In this document: piece after piece, positions 1-6,727 of the stretch | Layout: every line of letters starts with the position of its first letter | Position numbering within the stretch: position 1 is the stretch's first letter | The notes under the pieces: generated by a model | Seen by the model: the letters and a program-made list of their open reading frames with translations, nothing else | Told to the model about the DNA's origin: nothing | Databases searched by the model: none | Origin: Desulfobacteraceae bacterium | Lineage (GTDB): Bacteria; Desulfobacterota; Desulfobacteria; Desulfobacterales; Desulfatirhabdiaceae | Length of the DNA stretch: 14,880 nucleotides | NCBI GenBank assembly: GCA_027325475.1 | Contig: DAIEFO010000020.1 | Location: forward strand, 1 to 14,880 | Direction of reading: 5' to 3' | Program-made: the position numbers and the translations under genes

Positions 1-695
1 CCTGCTGGTCATTTGCCTATCCGCTCTTTATGCTGGGGGTTTATACGCTGGTATTCGGTACATTTTTCAGAATGCGGTGGGGCGGAGCGGGTTCAACCCT
101 GGAGTTTTCTCTGGTGCTGTTTTCCGGATTGATCAGTTTCAATTTCTTTTCAGAATGCCTGAACCGGGCGCCGGGTCTTGTCGCAGGTCAACCCAATTAT
201 GTCAAGAAAGTCGTATTTCCTCTGGAAATCTATCCATGGGTGGCGGTGGGGTCGGCATTTTTCAACGCCGTGGTAAGCTTTACGGCATGGATGATATTTT
301 ATGGAATCCTCCATGGAATGCCATCCACATCCCTGCTGCTCCTGCCTCTGGTGGTGGCGCCGCTGATACCTGTGATGTTAGGACTGGGATGGATATTGAG
401 CTCGATAGGGGTATATGTCCGGGATATCACTCAGGTTGTTGGAATTGCAACTCAGGCGCTGATGTTTCTGTCGCCGGTATTTTTCAGCCTGGATGCAGTG
501 CCTGAAAAACTTCGGGGGCTGATGCTGCTGAATCCGCTGACCTTTATCATGGTTGAGGCCCGCCGCGTCATGCTTCAAGGCGAACTGCCGGATTTCTCGG
601 GACTTGCCGTGTATCTGCTGGCGGCACTGATATTTTCATGGGCAGGATTTGCGTTGTTTCAGAGGCTGCGAGACGGCTTTTCGGATGTGATATGA
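1..695 (+). CDS. wzm: ABC-2 type polysaccharide export permease, Wzm-like (5' partial)
   Basis: This is the membrane component of an ABC exporter that would move an undecaprenyl-linked polysaccharide across the inner membrane. The reading frame is open to the left edge (first whole codon at base 3), so the N-terminus is outside the window; 230 residues remain. The visible start reads CWSFAYPLFMLGVYTLVFG, matching the first transmembrane segment after the cytoplasmic amphipathic helix in ABC-2 permeases. Further hydrophobic segments follow, with the loop Q-P-N-Y-V-K-K-V-V-F-P-L-E that is typical of Wzm/TagG-type proteins, then a motif SSIGVYVRD and a last helix before a short basic tail. The ATPase partner lies two genes downstream. 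The stop overlaps the next start (ATGA at 692-695). The family call is firm; the exact glycan is unknown. Confidence 0.9.
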   Translation, partial: CWSFAYPLFMLGVYTLVFGTFFRMRWGGAGSTLEFSLVLFSGLISFNFFSECLNRAPGLVAGQPNYVKKVVFPLEIYPWVAVGSAFFNAVVSFTAWMIFYGILHGMPSTSLLLLPLVVAPLIPVMLGLGWILSSIGVYVRDITQVVGIATQALMFLSPVFFSLDAVPEKLRGLMLLNPLTFIMVEARRVMLQGELPDFSGLAVYLLAALIFSWAGFALFQRLRDGFSDVI

Positions 696-1465
696 TAGCG
701 GAATTTTCGGACAGTTTTCCAATGGTAACGGTTGCTGTGCCTTGTTTGAATCACGGTCGTTTTCTGGAAAAAGCGCTGACATCCATACTCGGTCAGGATA
801 TATCGGTCGAAGTGATGCTGGCAGATGGCGGATCGACAGATAACACGCCTGACATCATTGAAAAATGGCGAAATCGTCTGAACTGGTGGCGCAGCCATCC
901 GGATGCAGGGCAGGCAGCAGCGATCAATGAAGCAATCTTTTGCGGCTCCGCACCGTATGTATGCTGGCTCAATGCGGATGATTTTTATCTGGAAGGAGGG
1001 CTGGCGCATCTTCTGGATTGCCTGCAGCGTCACCCGGAGGCGCCGGCGGTTTATGGACGGAGCTGGAATACGAATGAACAGGGGGTGCCCATGAGACCTT
1101 ACTGGACAGGACCTTTTTCTGAATGGCGTCTGTCTCAGCGCTGCTTTATTTCTCAGCCGGCGACGCTGATCCGGCGTCAAGTCTGGGAGGCGGTCGGCGG
1201 TCTGGACGAACATCTGCGGTTGGCCATGGACTACGATTTGTGGTGGAAGATAGCGCGGCGGTATGGCCCGCTACACTATTTTTCTGACTTTGTAGCCGCC
1301 AACAGAGTTTACGGCCAGACCAAAACGTCCAGCCTGCGTCGCAGCCACTGGCTGGAAGCCATGTCTGTCGTCAAAAGATATACAGGCCGTGTACCGCTTA
1401 AATGGTATCTGCTCTGGCCCTGGTCTGTCTGGTTTAAATCTGCACGGCATATACAACGCACATGA
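692..1465 (+). CDS. GT2 family glycosyltransferase
   Basis: Predicted cytoplasmic GT-A fold sugar transferase of 257 residues that adds a sugar from a nucleotide donor to the growing surface glycan. The start is placed at the ATG at 692 because it overlaps the permease stop as ATGA; an in-frame ATG at 638 would add 18 residues from permease coding sequence and has no conserved content, and an ATG at 722 would also keep the domain intact. Residues 12-20 form the first strand (VTVAVPCLN). ADGGSTD at 44-50 is the donor-binding region, NADD at 94-97 is the DxD-type metal and nucleotide-sugar motif, and the MDYD stretch at 179-182 is the usual acceptor-side acidic segment. There are no membrane helices. 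It resembles the C-terminal GT2 domain of the fusion protein at 2816-4510. Donor and acceptor cannot be read from sequence. Confidence 0.9.
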   Translation: MIAEFSDSFPMVTVAVPCLNHGRFLEKALTSILGQDISVEVMLADGGSTDNTPDIIEKWRNRLNWWRSHPDAGQAAAINEAIFCGSAPYVCWLNADDFYLEGGLAHLLDCLQRHPEAPAVYGRSWNTNEQGVPMRPYWTGPFSEWRLSQRCFISQPATLIRRQVWEAVGGLDEHLRLAMDYDLWWKIARRYGPLHYFSDFVAANRVYGQTKTSSLRRSHWLEAMSVVKRYTGRVPLKWYLLWPWSVWFKSARHIQRT

Positions 1466-2751
1466 ATACTCCAATCGCCATTTCGATTCATCAGCTCAGT
1501 AAATGCTATCATCTGTACAGACATCCTCTGGACAGGCTCAGCCATGCGCTGTGCAAAAAAGGACGGCGGCAGGAACACTGGGCGCTGAAGGATATATCCC
1601 TGACGGTTCAAAGAGGCGATGCTGTCGGGATTATCGGGCATAACGGGAGCGGTAAAAGTACATTGCTTCAGATCATTGCCGGCACCATGAAGCCTACTTC
1701 CGGTCAGATCATTGTCAATGGCCGGCTGGCGGCGCTTCTGGAACTGGGCAGTGGTTTCAATCCTGAATTTACCGGCAGGGAGAATGTATTTTTAAATGGT
1801 GCGATTCTTAAAATTCCCCATGAAACCATTGTTCGCAAATTTGATGAAATTGCGGCGTTTGCCGACATCGGCGATTTTATGGACCAACCTGTTAAAAAGT
1901 ATTCCAGCGGCATGATGCTGCGTCTGGCATTTGCTGTGCAGGTGGTTATGGAACCGGATATCCTGATTGTGGATGAGGCTCTGAGCGTAGGGGATTTTTT
2001 CTTTCAGCAGAAGTGTCTTAAAAAAATCCGCAAACTTCTGGAGCAGGGAACGACGCTTCTTTTTGTTTCCCACGATATGGGAATTGTGAGAGATCTGTGC
2101 CGGAATGTGCTGTATCTGAAAAAGGGCAGATCGGCATACTGGGGACAGAACCTTGCAGGAATCAGAGGATATCTTTCCGAAGGCGCCGGAGATTCTTCAG
2201 CGGGAGAAGCTGCCGGATATGTGGCAGCATCCCGGATTCAGAACGACAATGCCTTGATCTCCCTGGAAGGCGCCCTCTGGAACAATCCGGTTTCCGGCAA
2301 TCCGGAGCAACAGAAAGCGGAAGTGCTGGCGGTCGGCGTCTATGATATGGACGGTATTCCGGCGGTTGCTGCCAGAATGGGAACAGATGTCTTTTTTCGC
2401 GTTCTGTATCGGACATATACGGATGAGTCGGTACATGTGGCGTTGTCTCTGAAAAACAGATATCAGCAGATTGTGACAGCCACAGGTTCTTATACGCTGG
2501 GGTGTGACGCACCGCTGCTGGAGCCAGGGGATACCGCCATATTCGAATTGCGAATGACATTGATGCTGGAAGCCGGGCTTTACACATTCGGCGTCAATGT
2601 GGGCGGGACAGGAACCGGAGTCAATATCGGTGTTGTCTTTCATGAAACCCCATGGCTGGGGCCTTTAAAAATCGTGTGGGATTACGAAAACGATAAAGCC
2701 CCTTTTCTGGGAATGGCAGGCGTCCCGACAAGCGGTATGTTTCAGGTATAG
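1462..2751 (+). CDS. wzt: Polysaccharide ABC transporter ATP-binding protein with C-terminal Wzt-type domain
   Basis: ATPase subunit of the export system, 429 residues, partner of the Wzm-like permease. Residues 1-245 are the nucleotide-binding domain: Walker A GHNGSGKST at 59-67, signature YSSGM at 147-151, Walker B ILIVDE at 167-172 and H-loop histidine 204. The segment LLELGSGFNPEFTGREN at 92-108 is diagnostic of the O-antigen and teichoic-acid exporter subfamily. Residues from about 265 to 425 form an extra beta-rich domain matching the position of the Wzt C-terminal domain; in studied O-antigen systems this domain binds the modified non-reducing end of the glycan and makes export depend on chain termination. 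The start at 1462 overlaps the previous stop as ATGA, implying translational coupling. The ligand of this copy is not known. Confidence 0.93.
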   Translation: MNTPIAISIHQLSKCYHLYRHPLDRLSHALCKKGRRQEHWALKDISLTVQRGDAVGIIGHNGSGKSTLLQIIAGTMKPTSGQIIVNGRLAALLELGSGFNPEFTGRENVFLNGAILKIPHETIVRKFDEIAAFADIGDFMDQPVKKYSSGMMLRLAFAVQVVMEPDILIVDEALSVGDFFFQQKCLKKIRKLLEQGTTLLFVSHDMGIVRDLCRNVLYLKKGRSAYWGQNLAGIRGYLSEGAGDSSAGEAAGYVAASRIQNDNALISLEGALWNNPVSGNPEQQKAEVLAVGVYDMDGIPAVAARMGTDVFFRVLYRTYTDESVHVALSLKNRYQQIVTATGSYTLGCDAPLLEPGDTAIFELRMTLMLEAGLYTFGVNVGGTGTGVNIGVVFHETPWLGPLKIVWDYENDKAPFLGMAGVPTSGMFQV

Positions 2752-2763
2752 ACTTTCAGAATG

Positions 2764-2785
2764 CCGATGGTTGCGAAGCCGTCGG
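2764..2785 (+). other. Short inverted repeat between wzt and the fusion gene
   Basis: CCGATGG (2764-2770) and CCGTCGG (2779-2785) can pair over 7 bases with one G-T wobble around an 8-base loop. No uridine-rich tail follows directly, so it is not a convincing terminator. It could modestly attenuate read-through or protect the upstream message end. Confidence 0.25.
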
Positions 2786-2799
2786 TACCCGCATTTTAA

Positions 2800-2806
2800 A
2801 AGGAGA
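2800..2806 (+). promoter_or_regulatory. Strong ribosome binding site that decides a TTG start
   Basis: AAGGAGA at 2800-2806 is followed by a 9-base spacer and TTG at 2816. This is the best Shine-Dalgarno site in the 64-base gap after wzt and supports starting the fusion gene at 2816 rather than at the in-frame TTG at 2771, which has no comparable site. Confidence 0.65.
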
Positions 2807-2815
2807 ATTAAGGTT

Positions 2816-4510
2816 TTGGGAGCGATTCATTTTTCTGTGGATGCAGCGTTTATCGGTGTTTTAAAAGCGGCGTTGCCGCTTGATATTTTTGTGGAAACCG
2901 GAACATTTTCCGGTGATACCACGGCAGCGGTGCAGTCCATGTTTTCCGATATTTATACTATTGAACTTTCCGGAAAGTATCATGAGCAGGTGCTGGACAG
3001 ATTTCAGGGCATACCGCACATCCATCCCATTCTGGGAGATTCGGCGACCGTGCTGAAGAAACTTGCGCCATCGCTGCACGGACGTTCCGTTCTGTATTTT
3101 CTGGATGCCCACTGGTGCGTTGCTGAAAATACCGCGGGAGAAGCCTCCCAATGTCCGTTATTGCAGGAGATAGAGGCCATTGGATACCTGAACGCCAACA
3201 GCCTTGTCATCATTGATGACGCCAGACTGTTTTTGTCACCCCCGCTTGCGCCGCATGAAATTTCGCAATGGCCGGGTTTTCATGAGGTGTTGAGCGCGTT
3301 ACAGAAACTGAGTTCAGATCATCAGGTATCTGTTATCAATGATCAGATCGTATATTATCCGGAAACCGTCGAACCGATTGTACGTGAATACGGTTACAAA
3401 AACGGAGTTGACTGGCTCAAGGTTTTCCATCAGCAGCGGGATTACGAAAACCTGAGGGAACAGTTCAATGGCGTGTTGGAGCAATTATACCGAAAAGATG
3501 CTGAAATTACAAGGCTTACCCGGATAGCTGACGCGCAGCAGGAAACGATTCAGGCCATGCAGCGCCGACGTTTGGGAGGCAGGCTGATAGCTTTCTTCAG
3601 GCCTCGGATTGGAATGCTGTACCAGTATCCTCCCAAACCGCTGACAATCCCTGATAGTTATATAACAAAGCGGCAGTGTCTTGCCGGACGGATGCCGACT
3701 GTTTCAATTGTGACGCCGTCTTTTAATCAGGGACAGTACATTGAACACACCATAAAAAGTGTGTTCGATCAAGATTATCCCCACCTGGAATATATCGTGC
3801 AAGACGGTGGGTCTCAGGACGGCACCGTTGAGATTTTGCGGAGATACCAGCACCGTCTTTCTGACTGGAAGTCAGTACCCGACCATGGGCAGTCTCATGC
3901 GCTGAACCTGGCGTTTGCCAGAACACATGGAGATATCATGGGGTGGCTGAATTCCGATGACATGCTGCTGCCAGGTGCGTTGAATTATGCGGTGCATTTT
4001 TTCATGGAACATCCGGAAGTAGATGTGGTTTACGGCCATCGCATTTTGATCGATGAGCAGGGCCTGGAAATCGGTCGCTGGGTGATGCCCCCTCATGATT
4101 CCCGTGTACTGTCATGGGCGGATTACATTCCTCAGGAGACACTGCTCTGGCGACGGAAGGTATGGGATAAGATTGGCGGACAAATAGATGAACGGTTCCG
4201 ATTTGCGATGGATTGGGATTTGATATTACGATTCCGTGATGCCGGCGTAAAATTTGTTCGCCTGCCGCGATTTATGGGCGCCTTCAGGGTTCATCCGGAA
4301 CAGAAAACGTCCGCTGAAATTACCGAGGCCGGAAAACAGGAGATGGCGGTGCTGCGGGAAAGATGTATGGGAAGGCCAGTAACGAGAAGAGAAATATTAC
4401 ATGCGCTTACGCCCTATTATATCAAACATGCCCTGTACCACAAATATTACCGGATACTGGAGCGCAGAGGCATTTTGAGGTCTGTAGAATATCCCGGTAA
4501 ACATTCATAA
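2816..4510 (+). CDS. Fusion protein: methyltransferase-like domain, helical linker, GT2 glycosyltransferase
   Basis: Protein of 564 residues from the TTG at 2816. Residues about 5-195 look like a class I SAM-dependent methyltransferase fold: the glycine-rich loop VETGTFSGDT at 26-35, an acidic end of strand 2 (IYTIELS, about 46-52), FLDAHW at 95-100 and IIDD at 132-135, the last two resembling metal and substrate positions of TylF-like O-methyltransferases. Residues about 202-252 are rich in Q, E, R and L and probably form a coiled-coil or long helix. Residues about 294-505 are a GT2 domain with VSIVTPSFNQG, QDGGSQD at 329-335 and NSDD at 379-382. The gene follows wzt closely and its 3' end overlaps the convergent GT4 gene by 89 bases. 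It probably modifies and extends the exported glycan. Methyltransferase activity is inferred; the first domain could be a non-catalytic relative. Confidence 0.85.
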   Translation: MGAIHFSVDAAFIGVLKAALPLDIFVETGTFSGDTTAAVQSMFSDIYTIELSGKYHEQVLDRFQGIPHIHPILGDSATVLKKLAPSLHGRSVLYFLDAHWCVAENTAGEASQCPLLQEIEAIGYLNANSLVIIDDARLFLSPPLAPHEISQWPGFHEVLSALQKLSSDHQVSVINDQIVYYPETVEPIVREYGYKNGVDWLKVFHQQRDYENLREQFNGVLEQLYRKDAEITRLTRIADAQQETIQAMQRRRLGGRLIAFFRPRIGMLYQYPPKPLTIPDSYITKRQCLAGRMPTVSIVTPSFNQGQYIEHTIKSVFDQDYPHLEYIVQDGGSQDGTVEILRRYQHRLSDWKSVPDHGQSHALNLAFARTHGDIMGWLNSDDMLLPGALNYAVHFFMEHPEVDVVYGHRILIDEQGLEIGRWVMPPHDSRVLSWADYIPQETLLWRRKVWDKIGGQIDERFRFAMDWDLILRFRDAGVKFVRLPRFMGAFRVHPEQKTSAEITEAGKQEMAVLRERCMGRPVTRREILHALTPYYIKHALYHKYYRILERRGILRSVEYPGKHS

Positions 4511-5609
4511 CCCCATTCACCATCATGGTCGTAGTGAATGCCGCTTCGATTCTGGCTCTGCCATTTCTTCCCATCCAGTTCAGCCTGCCGGGAGCGGCCA
4601 GCAATGCCCGGATAATTTCCGCCATGGAAACCGGGTCGTCGGGAGGAACGACAGCGCCGGTTATACCGTTTTTCACCAGCCAGGATGTTCCGGTGCCGAC
4701 TTCTGTGGTGACGCAGGGAAGCCCGGAAGCCATGGCTTCAAGCAGCACCGTGCCGAATGCTTCTGCCCGGCTGTTGGCAGGCAGTACAAACAAATCGGCA
4801 TTGTGGTATATGGCGGGCAGATCCGCATCGGGCATCTCGCCCAGAAAAAAGACACGATTGGCAATCCCGGTCTTTTGAGAGATATCTTCCCATTTGCTTT
4901 TCATTGGGCCATCGCCGACGATGGTCAGAGTGACATCCGGCAACATGACCAGTGCATGGAGTAAGGTATCCAGACTTTTATAGTATCGAAGTTTTCCGAC
5001 AAACAGCAGACGGTTGCTGGTGGACGGAATGGCAATTTTATTTTCAGGGGGCTTGAATACCTGAGGATCAACTCCCAGCGGTACGACGTGGCATTTGTCT
5101 TTAAATGGCGCCAACCATGGAGACGATTCGACATATCTGGGGCTGGTGGCGATAATTGCCTGAACATGATTCAATATGTGTTTGAAAAACGGTCCGTACA
5201 AATACAGAATTTTCTTTTGTTGAACGACATCCGAGTGGTACGTCATAATGGTGGGGGTGTGATACTTGAATATCCAGGCGCTGAGTTCACCTAATGGATA
5301 CGGAGAATGGACATGAACGATATCTGCCTTTCGGCGCATGATATTGAACGGATGGGTGAAGCTCAGCGGCATGGAAGCGACCGTACCGATACGCCCTGAC
5401 TTCAATACTGCGACATTATTGAGGTATTCGCGTTGTGTGGTGCGCCCTGGATTGCAGACAATCACACTGACGGTATGTCCGGCAGATACCTGAGTTTCTG
5501 CCAGAATTCGAACATGGTTTTCGATGCCGCCGACAACCGGGAAATAATCTTTATAAATATGAAGAATATTCAATGTGCCAATCAACCAGGATGAATTTGA
5601 AAAAAGCAT
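4422..5609 (-). CDS. GT4 family glycosyltransferase
   Basis: GT-B fold retaining sugar transferase of 395 residues, probably acting at the cytoplasmic side of the membrane on a surface glycan. Motifs in order: GGIEN at 27-31 (N-terminal glycine-rich loop), HVHSP at 99-103, YHSD at 124-127, VPLGVD at 176-181, VGK at 204-206, and the E-x7-E nucleotide-sugar motif in EAFGTVLLEAMASG at 283-296. The conserved family start normally reads like NILHIYKDYFP, which here begins at residue 14; the preceding residue 13 is encoded by TTG at 5573, so the true start may be that TTG and the first 12 residues may be spurious. Neither start has a strong ribosome binding site. The last 20 or so residues extend past the usual domain end and cover the overlap with the convergent gene. 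It is probably functionally linked to the polysaccharide cluster despite opposite orientation. Confidence 0.9.
   Translation of the reverse strand: MLFSNSSWLIGTLNILHIYKDYFPVVGGIENHVRILAETQVSAGHTVSVIVCNPGRTTQREYLNNVAVLKSGRIGTVASMPLSFTHPFNIMRRKADIVHVHSPYPLGELSAWIFKYHTPTIMTYHSDVVQQKKILYLYGPFFKHILNHVQAIIATSPRYVESSPWLAPFKDKCHVVPLGVDPQVFKPPENKIAIPSTSNRLLFVGKLRYYKSLDTLLHALVMLPDVTLTIVGDGPMKSKWEDISQKTGIANRVFFLGEMPDADLPAIYHNADLFVLPANSRAEAFGTVLLEAMASGLPCVTTEVGTGTSWLVKNGITGAVVPPDDPVSMAEIIRALLAAPGRLNWMGRNGRARIEAAFTTTMMVNGVMNVYRDILQTSKCLCAPVSGNICGTGHV
4514..4540. other. Inverted repeat at a convergent gene junction
   Basis: CATTCAC (4514-4520) and GTGAATG (4534-4540) are perfect 7-base arms around a 13-base loop that itself contains ACCATCATGGT. 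It starts four bases after the fusion-gene stop and lies inside the 3' part of the GT4 gene. There is no T-run on either side, so a factor-independent terminator is not well supported. Confidence 0.35.
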
Positions 5610-5649
5610 CCAACAGATAGCAATCTGCCTATGGACAAGTATTTTTGAT

Positions 5650-5670
5650 GTCAGTACGAAGTCGTTGACA
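5650..5670. repeat. Degenerate hairpin sharing an 11-base core with the repeat upstream of fdhD
   Basis: TGTCA (5650-5654) and TGACA (5666-5670) are perfect arms around an 11-base interior. TACGAAGTCGT at 5655-5665 is the exact reverse complement of 6626-6636 in the palindrome on the other side of fdhD. It overlaps the -10 position of the candidate GT4 promoter. It may be a decayed copy of a dispersed palindromic repeat. Confidence 0.4.
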
Positions 5671-5697
5671 TTAGCCGGATATCGTCGAGGTTGTCAA
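5670..5697 (-). promoter_or_regulatory. Candidate sigma-70 promoter for the GT4 gene
   Basis: On the minus strand there is a perfect -35 TTGACA (5697-5692), a 16-base spacer and GCTAAT (5675-5670), which matches the last four bases of the -10 consensus. It lies about 60 bases upstream of the GT4 start at 5609, in the 124-base gap after fdhD. It would let the GT4 gene be transcribed independently of fdhD. Confidence 0.45.
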
Positions 5698-5733
5698 TTA
5701 AAAAGCAGGTCGATCATGGCCGAATTTAACCAC

Positions 5734-6549
5734 TCAAACATCTGTCAGCCGCTGTTCTGCGCAGAAAACATACAGACCCTTTTCAGGCGCCAGACAGGCC
5801 AGCGTTATGTTCAGCCGGCTTGCCAGTGCCACAGCCAGTGCTGTGGGGCGGGATACGGCCAGAATGACAGGAATTCCGGCGCGGGCGGCTTTTTGCACAA
5901 GCTCGTAGCTGATCCGGGAAGACAGCGCCAGAACCTTGGCAAGGTGCAGGCGGTGATCCATAAACAGGCTGCCGACGGCCTTGTCCACGGCGTTGTGCCT
6001 GCCCACATCTTCGGCGCAGGACAGTATCGCGCCGTCGCTGTCGATGATCATGGCTGCATGGGTGGCGCGGGTAATCCGGCGAAGCGGCTGGTGGTCAGAA
6101 AACTTATCCAGAAAGGCAATGGCGTCTGCCAGCGGAATGCGTGTGTCATCGTTGATGGCGCTGACGGCAGTAGCAATGTCCTGAATCAGCTCTTTTCCGC
6201 AGAGGCCGCAGCTTGTCTGGCTGATAAAACCGCGGCGATCTAAATGTCCGGCGATTTTTTTCCGCCGCTGCGCTGTCAGTGTAACCGTAACCACATTGGT
6301 GTCTGCGCCGTCGCAAGATGCCAGAGAGGCGATGTCCTCCGGCGCATCCGCAATGCCTTCGGCCAGACAGAAACCAGCAGCGTGAGAAATCTCATCGCCG
6401 GGAGTTCGCATGACTATTGAATAAGGAACGCCGTTGATCCGGATTGAAAGAGGCTCTTCGCCAACAAGATGGATGGCTATTTTCTGATATCCGTTTGAAC
6501 CATCTTTGGTTTGGTGCAGTGCAGAACCCGATGAAAAAGAAGAAGACAT
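5734..6549 (-). CDS. fdhD: Formate dehydrogenase accessory sulfurtransferase FdhD
   Basis: FdhD carries sulfur from a cysteine desulfurase to the molybdenum or tungsten bis-MGD cofactor and is needed for active formate dehydrogenase; it is cytoplasmic. The 271-residue length is normal. The conserved C-x-x-C pair that carries persulfide is Cys114 and Cys117 (SCGLCG). Other family blocks are RTPGDEISHAAGF near 48-60, TRATHAA at 160-166, the signature AEDVGRHNAVDK at 179-190, and ALSSRISYELVQKAARAGIP at 208-227. The ATG at 6549 is preceded by GGAGG (minus strand, 6558-6554) with a short 4-base spacer. The gene stands alone: no formate dehydrogenase subunit or molybdopterin gene is in the window, so its client is encoded elsewhere or beyond the edges. 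Confidence 0.96.
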   Translation of the reverse strand: MSSSFSSGSALHQTKDGSNGYQKIAIHLVGEEPLSIRINGVPYSIVMRTPGDEISHAAGFCLAEGIADAPEDIASLASCDGADTNVVTVTLTAQRRKKIAGHLDRRGFISQTSCGLCGKELIQDIATAVSAINDDTRIPLADAIAFLDKFSDHQPLRRITRATHAAMIIDSDGAILSCAEDVGRHNAVDKAVGSLFMDHRLHLAKVLALSSRISYELVQKAARAGIPVILAVSRPTALAVALASRLNITLACLAPEKGLYVFCAEQRLTDV

Positions 6550-6609
6550 CCAGCCTCCGAGAGCAGTAAAAAGCAGTGTATGGTCGTGTCCGACAATCAG
6601 ACAGGAAAT

Positions 6610-6648
6610 TCAACTTTTAAAGTTGACGACTTCGTAAAAAGTCGTCAA
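6610..6648. repeat. Pair of overlapping palindromes, possible dispersed intergenic repeat
   Basis: The first palindrome is TCAACTTT-T-AAAGTTGA at 6610-6626. The second has 10-base perfect arms TTGACGACTT (6623-6632) and AAGTCGTCAA (6639-6648) around a 6-base loop. The two share bases 6623-6626, so the hairpins cannot both form fully. No T-run follows on either strand in a terminator-like way. A related core occurs at 5655-5665. Hairpins of this kind are often dispersed in intergenic DNA; copy number needs the whole genome. Confidence 0.6.
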
Positions 6649-6692
6649 AGTCCTTTCATATCATTTTTGGCATTGTATGTCACAAAAAAATC

Positions 6693-6720
6693 TTGACTTT
6701 ATCCGGTATTCAGATAAAAA
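6693..6720 (+). promoter_or_regulatory. Candidate sigma-70 promoter for the rplU operon
   Basis: TTGACT at 6693-6698 matches five of six -35 bases. A 16-base spacer leads to TAAAAA at 6715-6720, which matches four of six -10 bases. The surroundings are AT-rich, and A-tracts lie just upstream. Transcription would begin roughly 140 bases before the rplU start, leaving a long leader. The -10 assignment is less certain than the -35. Confidence 0.45.
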
Positions 6721-6727
6721 TTAAAAG

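Noticed and set aside
659..1213. A 184-codon open frame on the minus strand opposite the first GT2
   Set aside because: Its composition is typical of a shadow frame (many R, H, C and I) and the plus-strand GT2 has all its motifs.
2771..2815. N-terminal extension of the fusion protein from an earlier TTG
   Set aside because: The extra 15 residues are basic and not domain-like, and the strong ribosome binding site at 2800-2806 fits the TTG at 2816.
5575..6243. A 222-codon open frame on the plus strand opposite fdhD
   Set aside because: It is the antisense shadow of fdhD, with a composition rich in G, A, Q, C and H and no family features.
6661..6685. Sigma-54-like promoter around TTGGCATTGTATGTCA
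   Set aside because: The GG and GC doublets do not have the required spacing, and the downstream TTGACT fits sigma-70 better.
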